DNA of 64,000 nt from Gemmatimonadaceae bacterium. GTDB taxonomy: Bacteria; Gemmatimonadota; Gemmatimonadetes; Gemmatimonadales; Gemmatimonadaceae. The stretch's first letter is position 1. Each line of letters begins with the position of its first letter. The notes beneath the pieces are model-generated. The model saw nothing but the letters and a program-made list of their open reading frames with translations. It did not search any database and was not told where the DNA came from. Location of the stretch: assembly GCA_035606695.1 (NCBI GenBank), contig DATNEW010000014.1, positions 1-64,000 of the forward strand. The letters run 5' to 3'. This document shows positions 28,009-37,266 of this stretch, piece by piece. A program made the position numbers and the translations under genes.

Positions 28009-29673
28009 ATGTCCCACGCACGAGATCTACCCGCGCGTCCGTCGCTCGACTCGCTGCGCAAACAAGCCAAGCGACTCGCCCGCGACGCCGCCGCCGGGCA
28101 CGGCGAAGCGATCGCCCGCATCCACGCGCAGATGCCGGGAGCCGAGCTCCCACTCTCGAATCGCGACGCGCAGCTCGTCATCGCGCGCGAGTACGGGTTC
28201 GCCGGCTGGCCCGCGCTCTCGGCCGAGGTGCAGAAACGCATTGGCGGTGAGATCGATTGGGCTGTGTCGCAGGCACGGGTGGCGATTCACGACGAGAATC
28301 ACGAGCGCCTGCGGACGCTGTTGGCGGATTACCCGGTGCTCATTTCGTGGCGCGACGAGACGGGTCAGTCGCTGCTCGACGCCACGACCTCCTACGCCAT
28401 GGATTGCTCGGATCCGGAGCGCGAGCGCACGTACACGCGACCGACCGCGGCCGAGATTCTGATCGACGCCGGCGCGGTCGTCGAACGCACGACGTGGGAG
28501 GACGTGATCAAGACGGGCGCGTCGGGCATGCTCCATTTGCTCGCGCGAAGAAACGCGCTGCCGCAAACGCTGCAAGTTCTCGCCGCGCTCGGCGATGATG
28601 CGATGGTGCGCGCGCTGCTCGAGGAGTCGCGCGGACCGAGTCGCGCAGAGGAAGTCGCCAATGAGCAAACTCGCATTCATCAGGCGCTCATGACGGCGTG
28701 CCGTTTCAGGCATACAGGCGTCGCGCGGCGGCTGCTCGAACGCGCGATCGCGCTCGATCCGGAGCTTGGTCGTCGCATCGACCGCTGGCATTCAGGCGAC
28801 GGCCGGCAGGCCTTCGTCGATTTTCTGGAGCGGCAGCCGAGCCTCCTGTGGCAGGATCCGCAGATGGTGCCGTGGGAGACATTCGTCGTTCTACAATTGG
28901 CGCGCGCACGCGATCGCGGCGATCTGTCCACGTTTCGCCGCTGGCTGGACGATGAATCGTGGGTGCTCCAACCGTCGTTCATTCATGTCCAGGCGGAATT
29001 GATGCTGCCCGCCTGCTACGAGAAGGACCGCGAGACGTTCATCGCGGCGCTGCTCGAGCGCGATCCGGCGATCCTGCGCGCCGATCCACCACCGCGCTCG
29101 ACGCACATCATACAAGCACTCTCATATGGAAATGCGCATATCGTTCCTCTGCTGACGCGCATCTGGCCGCTGCCGAATGACTTGCCGCACGCCGCCGGCC
29201 TCGGCGATGCCGCGGCGGTGGCGGGCTGGTTCGACGCGGGCGGCCACCCCGCTCTTGGAGCGCTCGCGCACCACTACCCGGCCAGCGATCCGCAATTCCC
29301 CCGCGCCGATCTTCACTGGGGACCGCCGACGACGCAGCAGGTCCTGGACGTCGCGCTTGCGTGGGCGGTGTTGAATCGGCACTTCGACATCGCGACGTTC
29401 CTCCTGGAGCGCGGCGCCGACGTCAACACGGATTGGGCGACGCACGAGCCGGCGAGCATCCTGCACGAAGCGGCGATTCAGGGGAACGATGCCGCGGTCA
29501 GATTTCTCATCGATCGCGGCGCCGATCTGACGATGACCGATTATCGCTATGAGTCGACTGCCGAAGGGTGGGCGCGGTATGGCTCGCGGGACGAGCCGAT
29601 GGCGAATTTGTTGGCGGCGGCTGCGGCGAATGGTTCAGCTCAGCGGACGCAACCCCGTCACGGAACGGCATAG
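28009..29673 (+). CDS. Ankyrin-repeat-like protein
   Basis: 554 residues from ATG 28009, preceded at good spacing by AAAGGAGG. The N-terminus (RPSLDSLRKQAKRLARDAAAGHGEAIARIHAQMP...LVIAREYGFAGWPALSAEV) is a signature found before ankyrin repeats in many bacteria. Degenerate ankyrin-type helices follow, clearest at GQSLLDATTSYAM, AAEILIDAGAVV, FDIATFLLERGADVNTDWATHEPASILHEAAIQGNDAAVRFLIDRGADLTMTD. Cytoplasmic, likely protein-binding; partner unknown. Divergent from the second ADOP gene across about 300 bases in which I see no other gene. Confidence 0.85.
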   Translation: MSHARDLPARPSLDSLRKQAKRLARDAAAGHGEAIARIHAQMPGAELPLSNRDAQLVIAREYGFAGWPALSAEVQKRIGGEIDWAVSQARVAIHDENHERLRTLLADYPVLISWRDETGQSLLDATTSYAMDCSDPERERTYTRPTAAEILIDAGAVVERTTWEDVIKTGASGMLHLLARRNALPQTLQVLAALGDDAMVRALLEESRGPSRAEEVANEQTRIHQALMTACRFRHTGVARRLLERAIALDPELGRRIDRWHSGDGRQAFVDFLERQPSLLWQDPQMVPWETFVVLQLARARDRGDLSTFRRWLDDESWVLQPSFIHVQAELMLPACYEKDRETFIAALLERDPAILRADPPPRSTHIIQALSYGNAHIVPLLTRIWPLPNDLPHAAGLGDAAAVAGWFDAGGHPALGALAHHYPASDPQFPRADLHWGPPTTQQVLDVALAWAVLNRHFDIATFLLERGADVNTDWATHEPASILHEAAIQGNDAAVRFLIDRGADLTMTDYRYESTAEGWARYGSRDEPMANLLAAAAANGSAQRTQPRHGTA

Positions 29674-29717
29674 GCGGCGCGGGAGAAGTGAGGCTTCGAG
29701 GCGCCGTCGTGCGACGA

Positions 29718-29903
29718 TCATTTCTGAATGGCACTCAGCGCGACAAGTTTCTTCGCGACGAGCTCCTGACACAGATACCCGATCACGTACGCCGGCGCGG
29801 TGTTTACTGCGACTTCGCGCGACGCCACCAATTCGGTCAGCGTGGCCTCGACCGCCGCCCACAGCGGCGTGTCGCGGTACTCGTCGAATTCGTGTACGGT
29901 CAT
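29718..29903 (-). CDS. Small hypothetical protein
   Basis: 61 residues from ATG 29903 (MTVHEFDEYRDTPLWAAVEATLTELVASREVAVNTAPAYVIGYLCQELVAKKLVALSAIQK), with AGGA eight bases upstream. Balanced composition and a plausible helix-helix fold argue for a real gene. It lies 23 bases after another small gene on the same strand, so the two may be co-transcribed. Family not recognised. Confidence 0.55.
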   Translation of the reverse strand: MTVHEFDEYRDTPLWAAVEATLTELVASREVAVNTAPAYVIGYLCQELVAKKLVALSAIQK

Positions 29904-29926
29904 GATCGGTCCTGGTTGGGGATCTG

Positions 29927-30148
29927 CTACTCGTCCGCGGGGTGCACCCATGTCAGCGGTTCCCAACGGCTGTCGCTGCGCCGTGACAGATTGCGGCCCA
30001 ACCGCTGCCGCCAATCGGGAAACAATGTTTCGATCGGGTTCGCCGGTGTCTTCACGGGAAACGGCGCGGCCTCGCACGCCACCTGCGCCGGCGTCGCCGT
30101 TGGCGAGCGCACGGTCGAGTGCGAGCCGAACGGTTGGGTATTGCTCAT
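29927..30148 (-). CDS. Small hypothetical protein upstream of the 61-residue gene
   Basis: 73 residues from ATG 30148 (MSNTQPFGSHSTVRSPTATPAQVACEAAPFP...). The C-terminal half (NPIETLFPDWRQRLGRNLSRRSDSRWEPLTWVHPADE) looks protein-like, with Trp and charged residues spaced as in a folded domain. No clear ribosome site. Family not recognised; might be a toxin-antitoxin-like pair with the next gene, but nothing proves that. Confidence 0.4.
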   Translation of the reverse strand: MSNTQPFGSHSTVRSPTATPAQVACEAAPFPVKTPANPIETLFPDWRQRLGRNLSRRSDSRWEPLTWVHPADE

Positions 30149-30380
30149 GCGCGGAGCGACGAGGTCGCGTTTCGTGCGTCGTTCATGGGGCCTCCGGCTT
30201 GTCCACGAGCAGGCTGACCAAGGGGCTCGGGGATCCGGCGCGACGACGCGGCGCACGAAGGCCAAAGGGAGCGAGCGACGCCGCTCACCAGCTATTGTCG
30301 TAATATAGCCGCTGCACGCGCAACAGCACAGACCGCTGGTTCCACAGACGCGCCCGACGGCGCATTGTTCCAGTATTAGA

Positions 30381-31517
30381 ATGCCAAACCTATCAAGTTT
30401 CATCCGTCAGCACAGCAGCCGCATCCTCACGGAATGGGAAACATTTGCCCGCGCGCTGCCGCTCGGCGAGTCGATGAGCGTCGTCGGGCTCCGCGATCAC
30501 GCGCGAGCGATGCTCGACGTAATCGCGGCCGATCTGGAAACTCCGCAGACGGCACGCGAGCAGACCGAGAAGTCCAAGGGGCTGGCACCGGCCGAACGAC
30601 GAGCAACGCTTTCTGCCGCCGCCGAGCACGGGTATGGGCGCGCGGCAAGCGGGTTTACCGTCGGACAGATGGTCGCCGAGTTTCGCGCGTTACGGGCGAG
30701 CGTCACGCGACTCTGGACGGCGCAGCAGGACGGATTCGGTCAGGCGGAGCTCGACGATCTCGTTCGCTTCAACGAAGCGATCGATCAAGCGATCGCCGAG
30801 TCCCTCGCGCGCTATTCGAAGGCGAGCGACGAAACGAGAGAGCGTTTCCTGGCCGTGCTCGGACACGACCTCCGAAATCCGCTTGGCGCCATTGCGACGT
30901 CGGCAGCCTTTCTGCTCGAGTCCAGCGTTCTCGACGCCGAACAAACAACGCTCGTTCGAGCCGTTGAAAGCGCCGAACGCCGAATGAGCCGGCTCGTTGA
31001 AGACTTGCTCGATCTAGCCTTGAGCCGGCTCGGCGATGGAATGCCAATCACACCCGCCGCTATGGACCTGGGCGATGTGGTCGGCGAAGTTGCCGATGAA
31101 ATCCGAGCGTCCTACCCCAATGCGCGAATCGAGACACAGCGGAGCGGAGTGTTGACGGGTTCGTGGGATCGAGCGCGACTCGCGCAGGCGCTCACGAACC
31201 TGGTCGCGAACGCCGTGCAGCACGGCGATGCCAATGCCCCAATCTGTGTTGCCGCGCGCGGCGACGAACGTGAAGCAGTCATTTCGGTACACAACGGGGG
31301 CCCGCCGATTCCGGCTGAGAAGGTGAGCCGATTGTTCGCGGGCATCGGCCGCGGTGTCACCGGAACTCGCGACCGGCGGCATCTGGGGCTCGGGCTGTTC
31401 ATCGTCGACAAAATTGTCGAGGGACACCACGGCACGCTCGACATGGAATCCACCGCGGAAGCCGGTACGACGTTCACGATCCGGATTCCGAAATCAGCGG
31501 CTGAGAGGAGCGGCTGA
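30381..31517 (+). CDS. Cytoplasmic sensor histidine kinase with RsbRD-like N-terminus
   Basis: 378 residues. Residues about 5-150 form an all-helical RsbRD/globin-like sensor region (IRQHSSRILTEWETFARAL...LRDHARAMLDVIAADLETPQ...GFTVGQMVAEFRALRASVTRLW). HisKA has FLAVLGHDLRNPLGAIATSA. The HATPase includes LTNLVANAVQHGD, HNGGPPIP and HLGLGLFIVDKIVEGHHG. No membrane helix and no linked regulator. Family knowledge: such kinases are common, soluble and often of unknown input. Divergent from the small minus-strand genes. Confidence 0.9.
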   Translation: MPNLSSFIRQHSSRILTEWETFARALPLGESMSVVGLRDHARAMLDVIAADLETPQTAREQTEKSKGLAPAERRATLSAAAEHGYGRAASGFTVGQMVAEFRALRASVTRLWTAQQDGFGQAELDDLVRFNEAIDQAIAESLARYSKASDETRERFLAVLGHDLRNPLGAIATSAAFLLESSVLDAEQTTLVRAVESAERRMSRLVEDLLDLALSRLGDGMPITPAAMDLGDVVGEVADEIRASYPNARIETQRSGVLTGSWDRARLAQALTNLVANAVQHGDANAPICVAARGDEREAVISVHNGGPPIPAEKVSRLFAGIGRGVTGTRDRRHLGLGLFIVDKIVEGHHGTLDMESTAEAGTTFTIRIPKSAAERSG

Positions 31518-31572
31518 GGGGCACGAATCACATGCGCCACCAGGGCCAGCAAGGGTGGAGTAGGCGACGCGC

Positions 31573-33381
31573 TCAGGCGGGCAGCACGCTCGCCACTCGT
31601 TCGACGCCGGGCGCTACGTCCGGCAGGCTCGGCTCGAATGTCTCCACCGTCTGCTGCTCGACGTCCGGCGACTCGTCCATCGGCGCCAACGCCTGATCCA
31701 TGTAGTCGAACATCCGCGGGTGGAGCATGATGCGCCGGCCCATCCACGCCATGTGAAGAAACCGGAGTCCGAAGCGCAAGCTCACGGCGAGCTGTCTGGG
31801 CCAACGCTTCGCGTGGAACAGGATGGGGTTCTCGATCGGCAAGCCGGGCCGTCGATCCTTGCGGACTTTCCGCCGGAGAATGCCGCCCTCGAGTGGATGA
31901 ATCCCCTCGAACATCACCGCGTGATAGAACGACGTGAGCGGCAGAAACACGCGATTGGGATGCACGCCCCTCGCCGCGGCGCGCCGCATGATCGTCCGGC
32001 AGTGCTCCTTCGTGTAGTAGCTGCGCCACGCCGCCCGATACGTCTCTTCCCATTCGGCTTTCGACATCTTGGGATGATCCGTCAGCGCATGATTGAGATC
32101 GTACTTGTTCAGGTCCTCGTCCATGCGCACGCCGGCCTTCGCCAGTCGCTGGTGATCGGCCGAACCCGGCAGCGGCGTCAGGAAGAAGAATTCCAGCAGA
32201 TCGATCGGCAATTCGCGCTTGATCGTCTCGACGTCGCGCAGTACGGACTCCTTCGTGTCGCCCGGGAAACCAATGATGTAACCGCCCCACGTCACCAACC
32301 CGTTGCGCTTGCAGTCGAGCATCATCGTCCGGTAGTCGGCAATCTTGTTCTGTCGCTTGTTCGCGGCCTTGAGGTTGTCCGGATTGATGTTCTCCAGACC
32401 GATGAACATGTTGATGACGTGCGCCTGACCGGCTTTGTAGAGGAAGCGCGGCAGCTTGTAGCACTGCGTGTCGACCTGGACCCAGTACGTGATCTCGCGA
32501 TTGCCCGGCTCATTGCGGATCTTGATCAGCCGGTCGAGAATCGGCTCCCAGTCCTTGTTGCGCGCGAAGTCGTCGTCCGTGATGAAGAACCGGTCGTTGC
32601 CCTCCGCGAGATTCCGCCGCACCACCTGTTCGATGTCGTCGGGCGTGCGCCGGCGTGATTTCCGGCCCTGCACGTTGATGATCGTGCAGAACGAGCACTG
32701 GAACGGACAGCCGCGGCCGGCGTCGAAGCTCATCGTCGCGCCGATCGTTCGCTTCGCCGTGCCGACGGGCAGATGTGGAATCGTGGCGCCGTTGATGCCC
32801 GGCAGATCGTTGAGATAATTGTAAACCGGTTCGAGCGTGCCCTTCGCGGCGGCGATGATGATGTCATCGATGCGCCCGTCGGCTTCGCCGGCGTAGAGCG
32901 TGATGCCCATCGCGCGCGCGCGTTGCAAACTCTCGTCGACGCCCATCGCCATGCTGCCCGACACGTGAAAACCGCCGAGGATGACGGGGATTCCCGCGTC
33001 GCGAAAAGGGCGGGCGATGTCGAGCGCGCGTGGATACTGGTTGGATTGCACGCCGACCAGGCCGACGAATCCGCCGGCGCCCGCGGACTTGATGCGGCGG
33101 ATCAATGCGTCCGGTCTGATGCGCGTGTTGGCTTCGTCCATCGGCATGACATGGATGTCGACGTCCGGACCAAGCACGTGACGCTCGGCGGCGTCGACGA
33201 GCAGCCCATTCATCACGGCCAGGCTGTTGGACGGCATCAACGACCGGAACCACTGGATGACATAACCGTCGTCATCGTAGTGCGACGGCCGGATCAGGAT
33301 GATCTCGAACCGGCGCCGTGCTGTGGCCCGTGAGGGAGTCGCCTGCCGCGTATCGTCCGCGGAGTTCGTGGGCCGGATCAT
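31573..33381 (-). CDS. B12-binding-domain radical SAM protein
   Basis: 602 residues from ATG 33381, with GGAG seven bases upstream. N-terminal cobalamin-binding-like Rossmann domain (FEIILIRPSHYDDDGYVIQW...GFVGLVGVQSNQYPRALDIARPFRDAGIPVILGGFHVSG; the usual DxHxxG is not present). Then the radical SAM core with the iron-sulphur triad C225-x3-C229-x2-C232 (GCPFQCSFC), followed by FITDDDFARN, MFIGLENI and GGYIIGFPGDT. The C-terminal part is unassigned. Family knowledge: class of methylases and ring-forming enzymes acting on lipids, antibiotics or chlorin-like substrates; no pathway neighbour helps. Divergent from the ammonium transporter. Confidence 0.88.
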   Translation of the reverse strand: MIRPTNSADDTRQATPSRATARRRFEIILIRPSHYDDDGYVIQWFRSLMPSNSLAVMNGLLVDAAERHVLGPDVDIHVMPMDEANTRIRPDALIRRIKSAGAGGFVGLVGVQSNQYPRALDIARPFRDAGIPVILGGFHVSGSMAMGVDESLQRARAMGITLYAGEADGRIDDIIIAAAKGTLEPVYNYLNDLPGINGATIPHLPVGTAKRTIGATMSFDAGRGCPFQCSFCTIINVQGRKSRRRTPDDIEQVVRRNLAEGNDRFFITDDDFARNKDWEPILDRLIKIRNEPGNREITYWVQVDTQCYKLPRFLYKAGQAHVINMFIGLENINPDNLKAANKRQNKIADYRTMMLDCKRNGLVTWGGYIIGFPGDTKESVLRDVETIKRELPIDLLEFFFLTPLPGSADHQRLAKAGVRMDEDLNKYDLNHALTDHPKMSKAEWEETYRAAWRSYYTKEHCRTIMRRAAARGVHPNRVFLPLTSFYHAVMFEGIHPLEGGILRRKVRKDRRPGLPIENPILFHAKRWPRQLAVSLRFGLRFLHMAWMGRRIMLHPRMFDYMDQALAPMDESPDVEQQTVETFEPSLPDVAPGVERVASVLPA

Positions 33382-33604
33382 TTGGATCTCCAGGGGAAGA
33401 CCGTTCGCGTCACGCCGCGAGGAATATAGGAACTCGATCCATGTCGCCGCGAGTGCGCCCGCCCGCCCCGGGCCGCCGGCTTTGTGCGGGCCTGGGCTGC
33501 GGACAGAGCAATAGCCAGGTAGTTTCGGCGGAGCAGTGGAGTCGAAGTTCGTCGCATCGGTAGTCGCCGCAGACCCCTCCCTCCTCGTCCACCGGAGACA
33601 AGCG

Positions 33605-34843
33605 ATGCATTGGGACACGGGAAACACCGCGTTCATGCTCCTCTCGACCAGTCTCGTCATGCTGATGACGCCTGGCCTCGCCTTTTTCTACGGCGGTCTC
33701 GTTGGGCGCAAGAACGTCCTGACGATCATGATACAGAGTTTCGTGTCGATGGGCGTGACGACCGTGCTGTGGGTTGTCTGCGGCTACACGATGGCCTTCA
33801 GCGGCAGTCACGGAAGCGCGACGAATCCCGACATTGGCGGCGTGATCGGCAACTTCAACCTCGCGTTCTTTCGCGGCGTCGATCCGATGATGCCGTTCCC
33901 CGGCTCACCGACGATTCCGCTGATCGTGTTCATCGCGTATCAAATGATGTTCGCCCAGATCACGCCGGCGCTGATCACCGGAGCGTTCGCCAATCGTGTG
34001 ACGTTCAAGGCGTATCTGTTGTTCCTCGTGGCGTGGCTGCTCCTGGTCTACTTTCCCGTCGCGCACATGGTGTGGGGAGGCGGCATCCTGCAGCAGAACG
34101 GTGTGCTCGATTTCGCCGGCGGGATCGTCGTCCATGCGACCGCCGGTTTCGCGGCGTTGGCCGCCGTGTTCTACGTGGGCAAACGGCGTGTCGCCGATAC
34201 GGGACTGCACAGCATTCCGCTCGTCGCACTCGGCACGGGGCTGCTCTGGTTCGGGTGGTACGGGTTCAATGCGGGCAGCGAGCTCAAAGTCGACAGCGTG
34301 ACGTCGCTCGCGTTTCTCAACACCGACGTCGCCGCGTCTTTCGCCGCGATCACCTGGTTGACGCTCGCATGGATCTACGAGCGAAAGCCGAAATTCGTCG
34401 GGCTGCTCACCGGCTCCATCGCCGGCCTCGCGGCGGTGACGCCCGCCGCCGGATACGTGAGCACCGCGACGGCGATTCTGATCGGCATCGTCGCCAGCAT
34501 CGTGTGCTACTATGCGATTTTCCTCAAGAACAAGATGCAATGGGATGACGCCCTCGACGTGTGGGGCGTGCACGGCGTCGGCGGCGTGGTCGGCGTGCTC
34601 TGCCTCGGCGCGTTCGCGTTCAACGCGATGAATCCGGATGGCGGCGCGAATGGGCTCGTCCACGGCGACGCGACGTTCTTCCTGAAGGAAGCGGGGGCGG
34701 TGATCGGCTCGGCGGTCTACGCCTTTGTCTTCACGTACGTCATGCTCGCGATCATCAACAAGATCACGCCGGTGATGGTCACCACCGCCGACGAGGAGTT
34801 GGGGCTCGATGAATCACTCCATGGTGAGCAGGCGTATCTGTAG
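33605..34843 (+). CDS. amt: Ammonium transporter (Amt family)
   Basis: 412 residues from ATG 33605 (GGAG upstream). It opens MHWDTGNTAFMLLSTSLVMLMTPGLAFFYGGLVGRKNVL, the classic Amt start. Further signatures: GGILQQNGVLDFAGGIVVHATAGFAALAAVFYVG, including the pore His in VVHATAG, and DDALDVWGVHGVGGVVGVLCLG with the second pore His. About eleven membrane helices. No glnK/PII gene is next to it, which is unusual. The next gene overlaps its end by 35 bases. Confidence 0.95.
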   Translation: MHWDTGNTAFMLLSTSLVMLMTPGLAFFYGGLVGRKNVLTIMIQSFVSMGVTTVLWVVCGYTMAFSGSHGSATNPDIGGVIGNFNLAFFRGVDPMMPFPGSPTIPLIVFIAYQMMFAQITPALITGAFANRVTFKAYLLFLVAWLLLVYFPVAHMVWGGGILQQNGVLDFAGGIVVHATAGFAALAAVFYVGKRRVADTGLHSIPLVALGTGLLWFGWYGFNAGSELKVDSVTSLAFLNTDVAASFAAITWLTLAWIYERKPKFVGLLTGSIAGLAAVTPAAGYVSTATAILIGIVASIVCYYAIFLKNKMQWDDALDVWGVHGVGGVVGVLCLGAFAFNAMNPDGGANGLVHGDATFFLKEAGAVIGSAVYAFVFTYVMLAIINKITPVMVTTADEELGLDESLHGEQAYL

Positions 34844-35654
34844 ACAGGCGATATCGCGCGGCTGGCTCGCGTGCGGGCTGTCCGCGTGGGCGTTCACGGC
34901 GTGCGCCACGTTCGGCGCGCCCGGGCCGGTGGTTGCCGATCGTCCGGGGTACACGGACACGCCGACGGCGATGCCGGCGCGCGCGGTACAGCTCGAGGCG
35001 GGCGTCACCGACGATCGCGTCGGCGCCGCCCTTGGCGCTCCGGCGACGGAGTACCGGACGTTCGGTGAGACGCTCATTCGATTCGGCGTCGGAGCGCGCA
35101 CCGAGCTGCGTCTATTCGGGAACTCTTATGCCGCGCGATCGACCGACGACGCGCCGAGTGTTCGCGGCATCGAGGACGCGAAGATCGGCGCGAAGGTCAA
35201 TCTCCGCGCGGTGCCCGACAGCGTGCATGCGTGGATCCCGAACACGGCGCTTCTCGGCGCGACGACGATCGCCACCGGCGCCACCGGCATCAGCGCGGGC
35301 GCGGCGCAGCCGGAGGCGAAGGTCGCCGTCAGCTGGACGACGCCGAGCCCATTTTCGTTGTTCGCGGACGTGGGCTACGGGGCGATCGAGACCGGCACCG
35401 GCCGGGCGACCCGCGCGTGGACGAGCGTGGCGGGCTGGTGGGCCGTGAGTCCGCGCGTGTCAGTCTTCGCCGAGGGGTTGACCATCGGCCGCGTGCATGG
35501 CAGCGGGCCGGGTACGTCCGGCAACGACGTCGACGGCGGCTTCACAGTTCTCATAACGGACCGCTTTCAGGTCGACGTTCGAGCCGGTCATGGTCTTGGC
35601 AGCGAGACCTCGCACGAGCAGTTCATCGGCGCGGGGCTAGCGCGGCGCTGGTGA
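34809..35654 (+). CDS. Outer-membrane transporter-like protein (phenol MetA-pathway type)
   Basis: 281 residues from ATG 34809, inside the end of amt; ATG 34821 is an alternative. A leader (LACGLSAWAFTAC) suggests a lipoprotein or signal peptide. VVADRPGYTDTPTAMPARAVQLEAGVT is the typical opening of PF13557-type barrels, followed by alternating strands (FGVGARTELRLFGNSY, IGAKVNLRAV, SLFADVGYGAIETG, VSVFAEGLTIGRVHG) and a terminal strand (EQFIGAGLARRW). Possibly a small channel co-expressed with amt. Its end overlaps the convergent GH43 gene by 18 bases. Confidence 0.7.
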   Translation: MNHSMVSRRICRQAISRGWLACGLSAWAFTACATFGAPGPVVADRPGYTDTPTAMPARAVQLEAGVTDDRVGAALGAPATEYRTFGETLIRFGVGARTELRLFGNSYAARSTDDAPSVRGIEDAKIGAKVNLRAVPDSVHAWIPNTALLGATTIATGATGISAGAAQPEAKVAVSWTTPSPFSLFADVGYGAIETGTGRATRAWTSVAGWWAVSPRVSVFAEGLTIGRVHGSGPGTSGNDVDGGFTVLITDRFQVDVRAGHGLGSETSHEQFIGAGLARRW

Positions 35655-36698
35655 GCGCCGCGGCGCTGACGAAGAATCGGAGTGCTCGGTCCGTCCGAGT
35701 GGGTCAGCCGGTACGCCCTCGCGCGTGATCTTGACCGGCAGAATGAAGCCGCGGTCGTCGAAGCGCATCTCGTCGATGCTCACGGCGCGATGGTTGGGGT
35801 CCGTCTCGCCGAGTGGGCGGCGGTGGTACACGATGTACCATTTCCGCGATGCGGGCGATTGTATGACTGAATGGTGGCCCGCGCCGGTCGCCACCGACGA
35901 GTCCTGCTGAAGGATCTTGGCCGTTCGCTCGAACGGGCCGAACGGCGACGAGCCGATGGCGTAGGCCACCGCGTAGTTCGGTCCCGTCCACCCGCCCTCG
36001 GACCACATGAAGTAGTACTTGCCGTCCTTGCGCAGCATGAACGAGCCTTCGACGTAGCCCGCGGGCGTGATCTCCTTGAACATCGTTCCGTCGGGCAGCG
36101 GCACGACGCTCGTGAGATCGTCGCTCAGCCGGGCGATGTTGCAATGCCGCCAGCCGCCATAGACGATGTAATATGTCGAATCAGCATCCTTGAATACGAA
36201 CGGATCGATCGGCTGCGCCCCATTGTGGAACGCGTCGATCAGCGGATGGCCGATGTAGTCGACGAAGGGCCCGGCCGGAGACCGTGCGCGCGCCACGCCG
36301 ATGCCGCCGACTTGTTGGTCATTCTGAATGTCGTTCGCGCCGAAGAAGAGATAGTACCACCCGTCCTTCTCGATCACCGACGGCGCCCACACGGCGCGGT
36401 GCGCCCATTTGACGTTGGCCGTGTCGAGCACGTGCGGGTGCTTCACCCACGTGATCAGGTCCTTCGACGAGAAGGCGTCCATGAACGTCTGCTGGCCGTA
36501 GGGCGCGGAGTACGTCGGGTAGATCCAGTACGCGCCGTCGAACACGTGCGCCTCCGGATCCGCGTACCAGCCGGGAATGATCGGATTTCCCGAACGCGCG
36601 ACGGGGCTTCGCTGCGCGTCAGTCACGCGTGGAACTGCCGCAACCACGAAGGTGGCGGCGAAACACAACGTGCGTGCCGCACACGCAAGGGATGTCAT
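35637..36698 (-). CDS. Glycoside hydrolase family 43 enzyme, secreted
   Basis: 353 residues; signal peptide to about residue 28 (LCFAATFVVAAVPRVTDAQ). Catalytic residues of the five-bladed propeller are visible: general base Asp in PGWYADPEAHVFDG, pKa-modulating Asp in QPIDPFVFKD, general acid Glu in AGYVEGSFMLRKDGKYYFMWSEGGW. Family knowledge: GH43 enzymes cleave arabinose- or xylose-containing polysaccharides; here probably periplasmic. The 152-residue gene lies 9 bases upstream in the same operon. Confidence 0.92.
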   Translation of the reverse strand: MTSLACAARTLCFAATFVVAAVPRVTDAQRSPVARSGNPIIPGWYADPEAHVFDGAYWIYPTYSAPYGQQTFMDAFSSKDLITWVKHPHVLDTANVKWAHRAVWAPSVIEKDGWYYLFFGANDIQNDQQVGGIGVARARSPAGPFVDYIGHPLIDAFHNGAQPIDPFVFKDADSTYYIVYGGWRHCNIARLSDDLTSVVPLPDGTMFKEITPAGYVEGSFMLRKDGKYYFMWSEGGWTGPNYAVAYAIGSSPFGPFERTAKILQQDSSVATGAGHHSVIQSPASRKWYIVYHRRPLGETDPNHRAVSIDEMRFDDRGFILPVKITREGVPADPLGRTEHSDSSSAPRRSPAPR

Positions 36699-36707
36699 GC
36701 CTCGATC

Positions 36708-37166
36708 CTAGTCGCCTTTGTTCAACTGCGCCTCGAGGAGCATTACGCAGTGCGCGATCAGTCCGGTCGTGTCGTAGCCGGTTCCGTCATCGGAGCGCCA
36801 AATGCACTCGTCGGTGGGACGCTCGACGGGATTCACCACTTCCTGCCGGACCACTTCCGCCGGCTCCGGTGTCTTGCCGGAACCCCGGCGCGAGACGATC
36901 CCGCGCCACAGCACGATCTGAAGCTCGCCAACCCTGCCGCGCTCCGCGGCGTCGACGTACCACGTCACGCTGAGCGCCGCATTTGCTCCTTGAAGGATGC
37001 AGCCGGTCGGCGTGCGGTGTCTCTGGATCGCCTCCATCGAACGGCCCGCGTGCGCGGAGGTCCTCTCGGGAGCGAGCTCGTCGAGCAATCGGCCGACCTC
37101 GCGCTGCACCGCGTTTTTTTCCTTCGACGTGGGCGGGGGATTGCCGGGTGATGTCACGTGGTCCAT
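36708..37166 (-). CDS. Hypothetical protein upstream of GH43
   Basis: 152 residues. A charged N-terminus (SKEKNAVQREVGRLLDELAPERT) is followed by an alpha/beta-like stretch (GCILQGANAALSVTWYVDAAERGRVGELQIVLWRGIVSRRGS) and EVVRQEVVNPVERPTDECIWRSDDGTGYDTTGLIAHCVMLLEAQLNKGD. No signal peptide or membrane helix. Co-transcribed with GH43 judging by the 9-base gap, but no functional link is apparent. Confidence 0.65.
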   Translation of the reverse strand: MDHVTSPGNPPPTSKEKNAVQREVGRLLDELAPERTSAHAGRSMEAIQRHRTPTGCILQGANAALSVTWYVDAAERGRVGELQIVLWRGIVSRRGSGKTPEPAEVVRQEVVNPVERPTDECIWRSDDGTGYDTTGLIAHCVMLLEAQLNKGD

Positions 37167-37266
37167 TCCGAAACTTACTCATGGTTTTCGGGCCGTGCTC
37201 GACGCGGCGAGCGCGTCGAGCACGGTGTCCGCGGTCCGTCGCACGCGGCGACGATCGGGGCGCCTC

